From Marsupella aquatica (lineage: Eukaryota; Marchantiophyta), in the NCBI GenBank assembly GCA_973895155.1, contig OZ316893.1, positions 12,524,001 through 12,588,000 on the forward strand: a stretch of DNA of 64,000 bases, written 5' to 3'. This document shows positions 1 to 10,178 of this stretch, one piece after another. Both the position numbers and the translations under genes were made by a program. Each line of letters begins with the position of its first letter. The first letter of the stretch is position 1. Under the pieces are notes generated by a model that had not been told where the DNA came from, did not search any database, and saw nothing but the letters and a program-made list of their open reading frames with translations.

Positions 1-17
1 TATCGCAAAGAGAAAGA

Positions 18-185
18 GGATCTGGTCACAGAATCCCTTGGACAAAAAATTTATGGGTACCCGTTCCAGGTGGAATCGGTTCTCCAAGATCATTCGAAAG
101 AGAGGGCCTGTTCACAGAATCCCAAGGTAGTTAAAAATTACAATTACCCGTTCTAGGGGGAATCCATTCTACAAGATCATTCAGA
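18..185 (-). repeat. Partial tandem duplication of the UGT 3' end
   Basis: About 45 bp of the last coding segment plus 3' flank appears twice in a row. The sequence at 59-98 repeats 145-185, with GGGAATC/GTGGAATC and CAAGATCATTC in both, and CACAGAATCCC precedes each. The outer copy lies beyond the stop codon, so it is not translated in the present gene. Confidence 0.7.
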
Positions 186-1561
186 GCTTTATTGCTGCTT
201 CCTCCTTTTGCCACAGCTGCTTCTGCCTTCTTCTTCAGCTCCTGAACTCTCGCTCTCAACGCATTTCCTTTATCCGACAAGAGAAGTCGCATTGCGTCCT
301 CGAGTCCTACAAGACTCATGGGACTCTTAGGATTTCTACCTCTCACTTCAACTCCAATTTTCAGCACATCCACCAGGTACCTGCAGTTTAGAAGCGTATC
401 ACTAGTGACAAGAGGCCAACATGCCATCGGTACGCCCGAACTTACGCTTTCGATAATGGAGTTCCAGCCGCAGTGTGTCACAAAGGCTCCGATGGCATGG
501 TGTTGCAGCACTCGTAGCTGCGGCACCCATCCTCTGACCACCAATCCCCTTTCTCTCGTTCGTGCTTCAAAATCCGGGGGAATCGCTTTTGCAGCGGCTC
601 CAGATGCCACCCACAGAAAACTTTGCTCACTAGCCTCCAGCCCTTGAGCTAACTCCTCGACCTCATGGGGAGATAAAGTAGCCACAGTGCCGATGCAGAC
701 ATAAACAACTGATCGAGATGGCCGTCTATCGAGCCATTGCAACGGATCAATTCCTCGTTTGTTCCCTTCTAGGCTCCGATCCTTGAAGTTGGCAGCGTTC
801 GAAAGGGGCCCAACTAAAAACAATTTCGGGATCTTCCCTGGAGAAACGTCTTTCCAAGCCAGCTGCAGTGCGTCCATCGGAGCAGCTTCCAAATCGTAAA
901 AGGTGTTCACAATCACAGCATCAGCTTTGTTTATCTCACGCCCTACCTCAAAAAAACTTAAATTCCCAGACGGCGGCGGAGGTTGGAGCATATCTCGATA
1001 CTCTAATGGTGGAAGACCAGGTATTTTCAAGTAGCCCTCAAATTCTTCAATGTATGGAGCTCCATCTGGATCGTGCTTGATGATCAAAGTCCCGTCAGCA
1101 ATCCGCGAAGGTAACTCAGCGAGTTGTCTCACGTGGGTCCCTCCACAGCTGTGAAACTGATAATACGGTATGCTCAACTGATTAGCTGCGTCTCTGATCC
1201 ACGTCAAGAACCGATCGGCGATGATGCAGGTAGGTCCAGAAATTCCTCCGTTCCGATCCGCCAGCAGCTTCTCAAGGACGGGCTGGAAGTGGCTTCGTGC
1301 AGTAGCCAGTTCGTTGCCAGTGTCGACCAGAACGTCTCCAGTTCGGGGGATATCTTCAAATCCAAAATCCTGGTAGGAAATTAGATTGAAGTCAAGTCCA
1401 TGTAATTCATCGAAAGTCCGGACGAGTACGATGAACTTTTCGGAACCTACTAGTGTGACAGTGACACCTCTCTTCGCAATTTGGAGTGCAAACCTGTAGA
1501 TCCCGAATAAGTGGGCCTGCGCGAGCAGTGGTACAAGCAAAGCATGCTTTTTGCAGTTCAT
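131..1561 (-). CDS. UDP-glycosyltransferase (plant GT1 family), paralogue A
   Basis: Predicted cytosolic enzyme of 476 residues, a normal length for plant UGTs, which transfer a sugar from a UDP-sugar to a small acceptor. It is one uninterrupted ORF starting at an ATG. His17 in the QAHLFG segment fits the catalytic base and Asp116 in CIIAD its partner. The PSPG donor box starts at Trp345 (WVPQ) and includes HCGWNS at 363-368, Glu371 and Trp382-Pro383. The box ends in Asp388-Thr389 where the neighbouring paralogue has Asp-Gln; that Gln normally contacts the sugar of the donor. Both paralogues also carry one extra residue between WP and the acidic residue compared with the textbook box. The acceptor cannot be read from sequence. 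The gene is in the same orientation as its paralogue 6 kb away. UGT identity is secure; activity of this copy is less certain because of the Thr. Confidence 0.94.
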   Translation of the reverse strand: MNCKKHALLVPLLAQAHLFGIYRFALQIAKRGVTVTLVGSEKFIVLVRTFDELHGLDFNLISYQDFGFEDIPRTGDVLVDTGNELATARSHFQPVLEKLLADRNGGISGPTCIIADRFLTWIRDAANQLSIPYYQFHSCGGTHVRQLAELPSRIADGTLIIKHDPDGAPYIEEFEGYLKIPGLPPLEYRDMLQPPPPSGNLSFFEVGREINKADAVIVNTFYDLEAAPMDALQLAWKDVSPGKIPKLFLVGPLSNAANFKDRSLEGNKRGIDPLQWLDRRPSRSVVYVCIGTVATLSPHEVEELAQGLEASEQSFLWVASGAAAKAIPPDFEARTRERGLVVRGWVPQLRVLQHHAIGAFVTHCGWNSIIESVSSGVPMACWPLVTSDTLLNCRYLVDVLKIGVEVRGRNPKSPMSLVGLEDAMRLLLSDKGNALRARVQELKKKAEAAVAKGGSSNKALNDLVEWIPPRTGNCNF

Positions 1562-1879
1562 TTTCGGGACTGAATTCGCCGCTTCAGCTGCTATCCAACC
1601 TTCCTCGACAATTCCCGTTCGATTTGCTGCCTTGTGAGTACAGAAAAAAACGAAAGCACTCTTTCCATCAAACGATCAACACATTGTTGTCATTCAGGAC
1701 GGTTTTGTACTCTCGATCCCACTTCCGCTCATTTGGCTTGCTGAGTGTACTCCGAGGTCACGTTCTCCATGTGTAGCAAGGGAGTTATTGGGCGGATAGA
1801 TCCGTATCCGGATTTTATACGTGTTCAGTCGATGCGGAGCTCGGAGGAAGCCGGAAGGTTTTACTTATCCCCTCTGTTT

Positions 1880-2050
1880 CATCCTTACTATATAATTCTT
1901 ACAACTACTGTAAATTATACGAGGCCCGTCAAATCCATTATATCGCCTTGGAGACAGACCGATCAGTACTCTTTGCGTAAGTTAAATGTGGATTCCTTTC
2001 TTCCTACGTTCTAAAATTCGCTGTGTAGTGCAGCAACCAATGCAGAAAGA
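1880..2050 (-). promoter_or_regulatory. Conserved upstream block of UGT A with TATA-like site
   Basis: The sequence closely matches 9705-9870 upstream of the paralogue, including a TATA-like TATATAAT word at 1889-1896 (AT-rich on the coding strand too) about 330 bp before the ATG, and a shared CTTGGAGACAGACCGAT segment. Conservation may only reflect the recent duplication. Promoter function is inferred. Confidence 0.35.
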
Positions 2051-2246
2051 ACAATCCGTGGTAAAAAGAACAATCCGTGGTAAAATTATCGTGGGAACTG
2101 CCATATGTAAATAAGGTCAGCTCGAAATGTACCAAATAGTTTTCACATTTGATGGCAAATGGAGTCGGCAGTGCAAATCGTACAGGGACCATAGTTGCCT
2201 TTACTCACACACCTTTTCCAGCCCAAGCACATTCGCCCTCTTCAAA

Positions 2247-3260
2247 GCTATGAGAGATATATCCTTGATGGCCCCTGGTGAACCTTTCTTACCTAATGGG
2301 CCCTTAGTTAATTTTTTCTACCAAGTAGGACCCCTCTTAATGACCAGTACACTTGTTCTTGTGTGGTGCTTACATTTGTCCCTGTGTGGTGCCTACTATG
2401 TATGGTAACTCCAAGCAAACTGCACAGTTGAACCGTGCGGTCAACCTTGCATGGTCGATCGAGAAACCATGGAGATGATTCAAGAGAAACCGTGAAAAGC
2501 GACTGCCACTGTCGAAACTGCGATTTGAAGACAATATGCATTATGTCTTCGGATTCACTGGGTTAATGCCCGAAAACACAATGAATTATGTCTTTGGGTT
2601 CAAATTTTTACCGTATCATGGGATAGTTATTAGGTATGTTTTTCACGTTGTGCACATAGGTTTTTCACGATGTTTTCATGCACGACTATCAGCGTCAGTG
2701 TGGGGTACCTCCAAATGTCCACAAAAAATTCAAGTTCAATGTTCGGAATTTGCCTACTGCCACCACAACAAAAATTGGCAAATGATTGACAAATGCGCTC
2801 AAAAAATGGTAATACTCCCCTGTGCAATGCATACAAACAATTTCAAAAGAAAACAGACCCAAAGGTGTCGAGGTACACCCTAAACCTTGAAACACGGGAA
2901 GACATAATCCATTGAGTCTTCAGGCATTAACCCATTGAATCCGAAGACATAATGCATATTGTCTTCAAATCATAGTTTTGATAGTGGCAGTCGCTTTTTG
3001 CAGTTTCTCCTGAATCATCTCCGTGGTTTCTCAGTCGACCATGCAAGGTTGACCGCACGATTCAAGTGTGCAATTTGCTTGGAGTCACCATACATAGTAG
3101 GCACCACACAAGGACAGGTGTAGACACCACATAAGAACAGGTGTACTAATCATTAAGAGGGGTCCTACTTGATAAAAAAAGTTACCAAAAAGTTACCTAG
3201 GGGTCCATTAGGTAAAAAAGTTCATGAGGGTGCCCATCAAGCATATATCTCAAGCTCATA
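2247..3260. mobile_element. Foldback element with long terminal inverted repeats (MULE-like)
   Basis: Left arm 2249-2605 and right arm about 2885-3260 are imperfect inverted repeats of some 350 bp. TATGAG, CTTGATGG, CCTAATGG, ACCATGCAAGG/CCTTGCATGG and ATTATGTCTTC all recur in opposite orientation. The 9-bp direct repeat CTCTTCAAA flanks it exactly (2238-2246 and 3261-3269), and the paralogous site near 10014 has this word once. A 9-bp duplication with long TIRs is the Mutator-like pattern. No transposase ORF lies in the loop of about 280 bp, so it is non-autonomous. Confidence 0.85.
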
Positions 3261-3392
3261 CTCTTCAAAATAGTGGAAAGCTTCTTGTTAGAATGTTAGT
3301 TGAACATAAAATTATGGTGGCCTGAAAATGGTGGAGAATTTATTTTCTGGCAGTGCTGTCAGAAACTCATGTTCTGGACTCTGGAGATATTA

Positions 3393-6300
3393 GCTGAGCG
3401 TAGTGTGACCACGTTTCCGGGTTGTCTGACGATTTATGTAAGAGTCTATGAACACTATCGATGAATGCTATTAGTTCAGTGCTTACCGCATAGCTCTGGT
3501 CATCGTCTGGTCTGACGATGATGAAAATTGAAATTAATCCTCCTGTAGATGTGTTAGTCGCCAATTTCGTCCAGATAAAGATCTCCCAGATGTCTTCCAT
3601 AGACAGACATCACTCAAATACTCAGCCATTCGAGTGATGGCTCCTCGGGAAGTCATCATCGGAACGCCAGCAGCCCGCCGTCAATGAAATGATTCAATTC
3701 GATTTACATTTTACAACCTCCCCTCCTCGTGACATTGCTTGCTGAATCCTAATCCATCATCGTTGTCTATGATCATCTAAAGCACTTAGTCGACTCGCTC
3801 TACTGTAGTGGGCTTCCTACGTTAATCATTTAGTTCATTTCAATGCTTGTCACGAGCAGCACACAATCGCCACCCTTGCTCATATTTTGACCATGAAGCC
3901 ATCCACGTTAAGCCATCCCGTGATTCGTGAATTCTTATTGCCAAAAATGGTCGAGAGTTTTTTTTTTGGGGGGGGCGGCAACTTAGCGAAAGTAGTTTTC
4001 TAGCTTTATTACAAGTATACTAGGATGGTGATGCACATCTTTGACGGGGGATTGTTCTCCAAGGATGCACTGAATCACTGATGGGTACAAAGAGAAAACT
4101 AGCATATGCACTAAATATAACGTAGAGAATTAAAATTCTATGAATGCATTAATTAAGTATAAAGCTGTGAAGTGATTTAGAGCCTATCCAGATCCAGATC
4201 TTGACTGTGTACTTTCTCCAAGAATGCACAGCAAAGGAGCAAATTCATTAAGGGCATTAAATATAAAGTAAAGTTCTTTTGAGTGCACTATGTGCTGTAA
4301 TGCCCCCAAAACCAAGAGTTTTAGGTTGACTTTTGAGGAGCTTTTATTGCCCATAATGTTCCCACTCAGGTAAACAGGCCTTATTTCACCTAACGACTCA
4401 GAGGTTTTACTTTTTCTAACTTTTTCTAAATATAGATGAGAATCTTCTTGAAAAGGTGATCCAGATCCTGACCAGGCATAATGCTCCCATAATGACCTTA
4501 CTATCTACCACCACTATATTATCTTGCCAAACGCGTGGGATGGGAAGAACTGAGAAAAGGACTAAACCAATCCTCAGTTCTGTACAAACCATTATTTTTT
4601 TGATATCTTCAGATCTATCAGTATATTCCATTTAAAATAAATGCTTACCTAAGTTACCTTTAGGCTGCCCTCGTATTAAAATTTACTTATACTTGAATTG
4701 TTTAAATTGCAATTAAAATTTGGAAAAAAAATGAAGCAAAAGCCCGGATAGATTGCTAGGTTGTCCCTATCTATCCCCATGGACTCTGATAGGGGACGGA
4801 CCATCTTACACCTAATTATGAGATAGCCCAACTATAAATGGATGATAAACACTCTCATTAATTGTTTACTTACATTTCTGTCTCTCTAAGGACAATATGT
4901 ACTCATCTCAAAGTCAAATTGAGAATGTCAATGAAATGGAATGAAAACACACATTTAAAATCTTTCTCATCTCTGCCGCAGCAAAGTACTCAAAGCGCTC
5001 CTTGTAACAAGTGCAGCACTCTCTAAACAATAGGATTCATTAACAATACTCCCCCAAAAAATCTCAAGTAGCACTATAGCAATAAATTAGTCAAAACGTT
5101 ATTTACAACAAGAACAATGGTCTGTCAAAAATAGTATTCAACAACTGCTTAGGCAAATTAAAATTTCCTTTAGCTCCACAATGAAAAACTTTCTTCAATC
5201 CCGGTAACAAGAGCAATGTTATATAAAATACAAGATTATGTAAAAACATTTCTGAAATTAGTATAGTCATTCTGCAAAGTGTCAATGCCCTAGAATCTTT
5301 AAAGAATGTGTAGAAAAATACGGATCCATTGTAAAAATTGATTTATTTGGGCATTAGATTTGCCCCATAGCCTCCTTGGTGAGAATTGTTTCTTTGGTTA
5401 ATGAGTCACTGTGTTACTTGCTTCCCTTTTAACTAGGCTTATAAACATTAAAAAATGTTTTTGAGTAAATTAAGTTCATTTGGTATTTGATCATTGAGCA
5501 AATTACTTGAGGCAATATGAGTACTCAAAGTTTCATAAACCATAGAGGCCAAATCAAGTATTTATATAACTAAGGACCTAAATATACTTTATATATTTAT
5601 TGAACTCTATTAGGGGAATGGAGCGAAGCCTTCAATTAAGTGCTCTGGCCTTTGACAAAATATCTTTAAGACATGAGTGAGGACAGAGTTAGTGACAGGG
5701 AAAATCTTTGGACATAAGTGATGCCTTGGTCATTGACAGTGCTTTGTATGGACAAAAAAGTAAACACTAGTATCTCTGCATATTTAAATGTTTTAGCCCA
5801 GTCCATCCAAGTGTCATTTATCCATGGAGGCTTATGTCACCTGCTTATTAAACGATTAACACAACAAATATTGCTTGGTTTCTACTAAGAATTATTTTTA
5901 TCGTATGATGGGGACGTGGAGGAACGCTATATAGATTAATTTCCTACTAAGGATGAGTAGATTCATTTCCGCTCGGAAATATATTTTTTGATCAAGTCTA
6001 CCGACTATACTTGTACTCCGCTTTGATCAAGTCCTGTGGACTATCTTGTTTCTACTTCTCCTGGCCTTTGGCAAAGTACTGTCACCACTCTCCCACTCAC
6101 AGTGTCGACCAAACCATGTAAATTTCTCTAAACATTTATGCTAGGGGAAAAACACAATTGTGCAACAAAGAGAGAGAACACCACATAAGAATTTATGAGA
6201 ATCCAATCGAATCTATATCTTTTGGTGGCCAACATAACACATTGCATGGGCAACTTGACCTCTTGCCGTCTGCCCAACTCTTGTCTCATGGGACAATGAG

Positions 6301-6540
6301 CGTCTCTCCACCTCACTACTCCGGATCAATTCCCTACTCTTCTTGAAGGCTAATCCTCAAAACAACAACACTAGACTGAGTTCCCCTGCTCCTACCAGGG
6401 GTTGTTGGTTAAATACCAAGAAAACAATGAGTGAGCACACAAGCCCTAGGGGGTGTGGCGGCGGCCACTGCCCTGGCTGGCCGCCATCCACTGGCGGCAC
6501 CTCTAACCTAAAAGTTTTCTACACATTTCTACACATTACA
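3393..6540. other. AT-rich gene-free stretch between the UGT copies
   Basis: No credible ORF or exon was seen. It contains a T10 run followed by a G10 run near 3959-3978 and a degenerate local duplication around 4048-4140 and 4209-4275 (CTCCAAGNATGCAC followed by TAAATATAA). A 34-bp stretch near 4440 also resembles one near 11922. Confidence 0.6.
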
Positions 6541-6572
6541 CCCTAAACCCTAAACCCCCCACTCCTAACCCT
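6541..6572 (+). repeat. Interstitial telomere-like tract
   Basis: Perfect CCCTAAA units followed by a C-run and a degenerate CCTAACCCTA. CCCTAAA is the standard plant telomere repeat on the C-rich strand. It is internal to the window and only two full units long. Confidence 0.75.
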
Positions 6573-6794
6573 ATTGCTGCCTATAGGCAGCCAAAGGTGC
6601 CTTCGTCGGCTACCACAACAACTAAGTCAAAACTAGACTAAGTCCTACATAGGTCATGGTCTGCCTTCCTACTACGTGGCTGCCTCCGTCTCCCACTACC
6701 TTGGCTATGATAATTGTCGAAAGCAGAAGTTGCTCGAAATCAAGTCCTGAGAAATTCTCTAGATAGCCCCTGGATGGAGGCAGCCACGTAGCAG

Positions 6795-6920
6795 GAGTAC
6801 AGGGCTGAGTGGTAGCTTACTTGAGTAGGAACTCATAGGTCTTGGGTTCAAATAATGTAATTGACTTTTGTTACCCTCCTTCCGTGGGGTTCCACAATTA
6901 ATAAATATATATATGAGCCC
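6795..6920 (+). mobile_element. Putative tRNA-derived SINE, copy 1
   Basis: GGCTGAGTGGTAGC near 6803 resembles a pol III A box and GGTCTTGGGTTCAA about 40 bp downstream resembles a B box, with a CTCATAG anticodon-loop-like word between. A body with CTCCTTCCGTGGGGTTCCACA follows, then an AT-rich tail. The B box and body recur in opposite orientation at 12360-12520, which supports a dispersed element rather than a degenerate tRNA. Confidence 0.5.
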
Positions 6921-7012
6921 TATGCTCGTGTCTTGCATGGGGCAAGGAGGGCCGGGGCATATATAGGGCAGCGCTGAGGAGCACATGTGCGCCAGGGGTG
7001 CGCATTTCTTCC

Positions 7013-7146
7013 ATCAATGGTTAGGGAAAACAGTCAAATGAATCCAACGGCTGTGGATCTTTCCTGCCCAGGAGCTGTTTGGTATTGGGACAAAGGACAG
7101 AAAACGGCATGATCTTTTATTATAGTTATAGTTGTAGATATCTTTA
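7013..7146 (+). repeat. Dispersed repeat family R1, copy 1
   Basis: Begins near AATCCAACGGCTG and ends near TATAGTTGTAGAT. Related copies lie at 11657-11780, 12015-12115 and, inverted, 29165-29305. No coding capacity. The class is unknown; a MITE or a fragment of a larger transposon is plausible. Confidence 0.65.
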
Positions 7147-7540
7147 ACAATAAATAAAAATAAATAAAAATGATGATCTACAGTAGGTAGAAAGGAAAGG
7201 GACATTCATACATACCCACAAGCATGAAAAGACAAACATCCATTGTAGGCTCACATAATGTGATTAAACAATGAGACATTGAATTAGGCTCTCAGGCCCT
7301 CATCCAGAATCCAACAAGAGTGAGAATTGTTCTCATGATCATCCTTACAACAACGAACACAACAAGGCAAGGGCTCAGTTCAAAACAGCAACGAGCTCTT
7401 GGGCCCGGAAAAGGACAGAGTGAGACGTGGGAAACACTAAACTAATTTCCTCTCCGGTACAACCTTACACCAAAGACTGTAAAAACCTCAACTCTAATAT
7501 GCGTCCAAACGATCAGCCGACAAGTAGGGCAAAGAAACAG
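7146..7540. other. Gene-free spacer
   Basis: Contains a short AAATAAATAAAA tract near 7150. No ORF or other repeat was recognised before the UGT B flank begins. Confidence 0.5.
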
Positions 7541-7689
7541 AGGATCCGTTCACAGAATCCCTTGGTCATTATAAATTGAAATTATGGGTACCCTGTTCAA
7601 GTTAGAATCGAATCTGCAAGAATAATCTGCAAGACCATTCGAAAGTCGAAACAGAGGACCTGTTCCCAGATTCCCAGAATAATTAGTCG

Positions 7690-9120
7690 TTACAAAGTAT
7701 GAGTACCCGTTAAAGGTGGAATCGATTCTACAAGATCATTCAGAGCTTTGTTGCTGCTTCCTCCATTTGCCACAGCTGCTTCTGCCTTCTTCTTCAGCTC
7801 CTGAACTCTCGTCCTCAACGCGTTTCCTTCGTCCGACAAGAGGAGCCGCACTGCCTCCTCGAGTCCTCCATGTCTCCCGGGACTATTGGGAGTCCTACTT
7901 CTCACTTCAATTGCAATTTTCAGCACATCCACCAGGTACCTGCAGTTTAGAAACTGATCATTATGGAGCCGAGGCCAACATCCCATTGGAACGCCCGAAC
8001 TTATGCTTTCGATGATGGAGTTCCAGCCGCAGTGCGTCACAAAGCCTCCGATAGCAGGATGTTGCAGCACTTTTAGCTGCGGCACCCATCCTCTCACCAC
8101 CAATCCCCTTTCTCTCGTTCGTGCTTCAAATTCTTGGGGAATCACATTTACAACGCCTCCAGATGCCACCCACAGAAAACTTTGCTCGCTAGCCTCCAGC
8201 TCTTGAGCTATCTCCTCGACCTGATGGGGAGATAAACTAGCCACAGTGCCGATGCAGATATAAACCACTGATCGAGGTGGCCATCTATCGAGCCATTGCA
8301 AAGGAACAATTCCTTGTTGGTTCACTGCTAGAGACCGATCCCTGAAGTTGGTAGCGGTCGAAAGGGGCCCGACTAAAAACAATTTCGGGATCTTGCCTGG
8401 AGAAACGTCTTTCCAAGCCAGCTGCAGTGCGTCCATCGGAGGAGCTTCCAATTCGTAAAAGGTGTTCACAATCACAGCATCAGCTTTGTTTGTATCACGC
8501 CCTACCTCAAGATAGTCTAAATGCACATACGGAGGCGGAAAATTGAGCATATCTCGATTCTCTAATGGTGGAAGACCAGGTATTTTCAAGTAGCCCTCAA
8601 ATTCTCCTATATATGGAGCTCCATCTGGCCCGTACTTGATGATCAAAGACCCGTCAGCAAACAGCGAAGGTAACGCTTGCAGTTGCCTCACATGTGTCCC
8701 TCCACAGCTGTGAAACTGATAATAAGGTATGCTCAACTCCTTCGCTGCATCTGTGACCCACGTGAAGAACCGATCGGCGATGATGCAGGTAGGTCCAGAA
8801 ATTCCTCCGTTCCGATCCGCCAGCAGCTTCTCAAGGACGGGCTGGAAGCGGCTTCTTGAAGTTATCAGTTCGTTGCCAGTGTCGACCCGAACTTCTCCAG
8901 TTCGGGGGATATCTTCAAATCCAAAATCCTGGTAGGAAATTAGATTGAAGTCAAGTCCATGTAATTCATCGAAAGTCCGGGCGAGTACGATGAACTTTTC
9001 GGAACTCAGTAGTGTGACAGTGACACCTCTCTTCGCAATTTGGAGTGCAAACCTGTAGCTCCCGAACAAGTGGGCCTGCGCGAGCAGTGGTAAAACCAAC
9101 GCATGCTTTTTGCACTTCAT
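7690..9120 (-). CDS. UDP-glycosyltransferase (plant GT1 family), paralogue B
   Basis: 476 residues in one exon, about 81% identical to paralogue A by direct comparison (about 91 differences). The ATG at 9120 is chosen because the protein then aligns end to end with paralogue A; the frame stays open upstream to a TTG at 9204 through an ATG at 9198, which would add a 26-residue extension lacking family features. Catalytic His17 and Asp116 are kept. The PSPG box from Trp345 has HCGWNS and ends in Asp388-Gln389, the normal donor-contacting pair, so this copy looks fully functional. Differences from A concentrate around residues 152-210 (acceptor side), 255-280, and 405-420. Its upstream region differs from A by about 300 inserted bases, so expression may have diverged. 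Confidence 0.94.
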   Translation of the reverse strand: MKCKKHALVLPLLAQAHLFGSYRFALQIAKRGVTVTLLSSEKFIVLARTFDELHGLDFNLISYQDFGFEDIPRTGEVRVDTGNELITSRSRFQPVLEKLLADRNGGISGPTCIIADRFFTWVTDAAKELSIPYYQFHSCGGTHVRQLQALPSLFADGSLIIKYGPDGAPYIGEFEGYLKIPGLPPLENRDMLNFPPPYVHLDYLEVGRDTNKADAVIVNTFYELEAPPMDALQLAWKDVSPGKIPKLFLVGPLSTATNFRDRSLAVNQQGIVPLQWLDRWPPRSVVYICIGTVASLSPHQVEEIAQELEASEQSFLWVASGGVVNVIPQEFEARTRERGLVVRGWVPQLKVLQHPAIGGFVTHCGWNSIIESISSGVPMGCWPRLHNDQFLNCRYLVDVLKIAIEVRSRTPNSPGRHGGLEEAVRLLLSDEGNALRTRVQELKKKAEAAVANGGSSNKALNDLVESIPPLTGTHTL

Positions 9121-9379
9121 TTTCGGGACAGAATTCGCCTCTTCAGCTGCTAGCGAACCTCCCTTGACAGTTCCCGTTCGATTTGCTGCCCTGTGCATAC
9201 ACAAAACAACGATCGCACACTTTCGATCAAACGATCAATGCATTGCTTTCTTGGCCATAGAATTCAGGACGGTTTTGAAACCATGAATCACACTTCCGCG
9301 TTTTTGGCTTGCTGGGTGTACTCCCGTGGTCACGTTCTCCCTGTGTTGCAATTATTTGGCGGATAGATCCTTTTTGGGA

Positions 9380-9695
9380 TGTTTCTGATTGCCTTGAATC
9401 CAAAAAGCCCAGCATACAACAGGGGTGGCCCACAAAAGGGGGTACACATGGCAAACACAAAATGGGGTCAGCACCGGTGGGGGTCCAAAGGTTGGGGAGC
9501 CAAAGGGACCTGAAAGGCTGGCACCACGAGAGAAGCAGGCCCATCACCAAGGGGAAACAAGAGATTTAACTAATGCAGAAGAGTGGCACAACTCTGGAGA
9601 CCGGCCAGTCGAGAGGTACCGGCTGGGCATCCAACAATGGATGATAACAAGAATCCGTGATAAAGCAAAACAATATCAGTATTGGGATGTTGCAT
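9380..9695. other. Copy-B-specific insertion upstream of UGT B
   Basis: The word GGCGGATAGATCC is shared with copy A (1791-1803), as is the block from TATATAAT onward. About 300 bp in between have no counterpart in copy A. The insert is GC-rich compared with its flanks and has no recognised coding content. It could be an insertion in B or a deletion in A. Confidence 0.6.
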
Positions 9696-9704
9696 GTGTT
9701 TAAT

Positions 9705-9870
9705 CCCCACTATATAATTCCTACAAGTACTGTAGATTACCGTACGAGCCCCGTCCAATCCATTCGTTCGCCTTGGAGACAGACCGATGAGCACTTTTTA
9801 CATAGAGTAAACGTGGATTCCTTCTTCCTACGCTCTGAGATTCGCTGTGTATGCAGCAACCAATGCAGAA
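9705..9870 (-). promoter_or_regulatory. Conserved upstream block of UGT B with TATA-like site
   Basis: Counterpart of 1880-2050. The TATATAAT word at 9711-9718 now lies about 590 bp before the ATG because of the intervening copy-B segment. Whether it still sets transcription start is unknown. Confidence 0.3.
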
Positions 9871-10036
9871 AGAAGAATCTGTGGGAAAGTGATAGTGGTA
9901 ATGTGATATGTAAGTAAGGTCAGCTCGAAATGCACAGAAGTTTTTCGTATGTGATTGCAAATTGGGTCGGCTGTGCAAATCATGTAGGGAGTATAGTGCC
10001 GAAGCACATTTGCCCTCTTCAAAGGAGTGCCCTGCT

Positions 10037-10178
10037 GGTAGTCACACATCAAAATGTGATAGTATACAATGTGCACTCATTTATTTAAAGTAAATAATGA
10101 GGTTTATCATGCTATGGAGGGATGTCGTCCACCCTATATGTGTCCACCCTATATGTCATATTTTGATGTGCAATTACC
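10037..10178. mobile_element. Small MITE-like element
   Basis: About 140 bp bounded by imperfect inverted repeats: GGTAGTCACACATCAAAA on the left and, in reverse complement, GGTAATTGCACATCAAAA on the right. A 17-bp internal tandem repeat (GTCCACCCTATAT words) sits near 10130. It lies where copies A and B of the duplication differ. No clear target duplication was found. Confidence 0.55.

Larger units (their letters stand above)
1..3392. repeat. Segmental duplication, copy A (UGT gene plus flanks)
   Basis: This block and 7538-10311 are two copies of one ancestral segment. Matching sequence covers the 3' flank, the whole UGT, the upstream region (1880-2045 pairs with 9705-9870) and, beyond the foldback element, 3270-3392 pairs with about 10200-10311 (shared words such as GGCCTGAAAAT and GCTTCTTGTT). 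Copy A carries a 1.0-kb insertion at 2247-3260 that copy B lacks. The left edge of the window may cut the block. Confidence 0.85.

Noticed and set aside
318-1384. Several plus-strand ORFs over UGT A
   Set aside because: They are antisense shadows of the UGT coding sequence; the same shadows recur over UGT B at 7716-8935.
9121-9204. N-terminal extension of UGT B from an upstream start
   Set aside because: It starts at TTG (or ATG 9198), has no family features, and the internal ATG at 9120 matches the start of UGT A.
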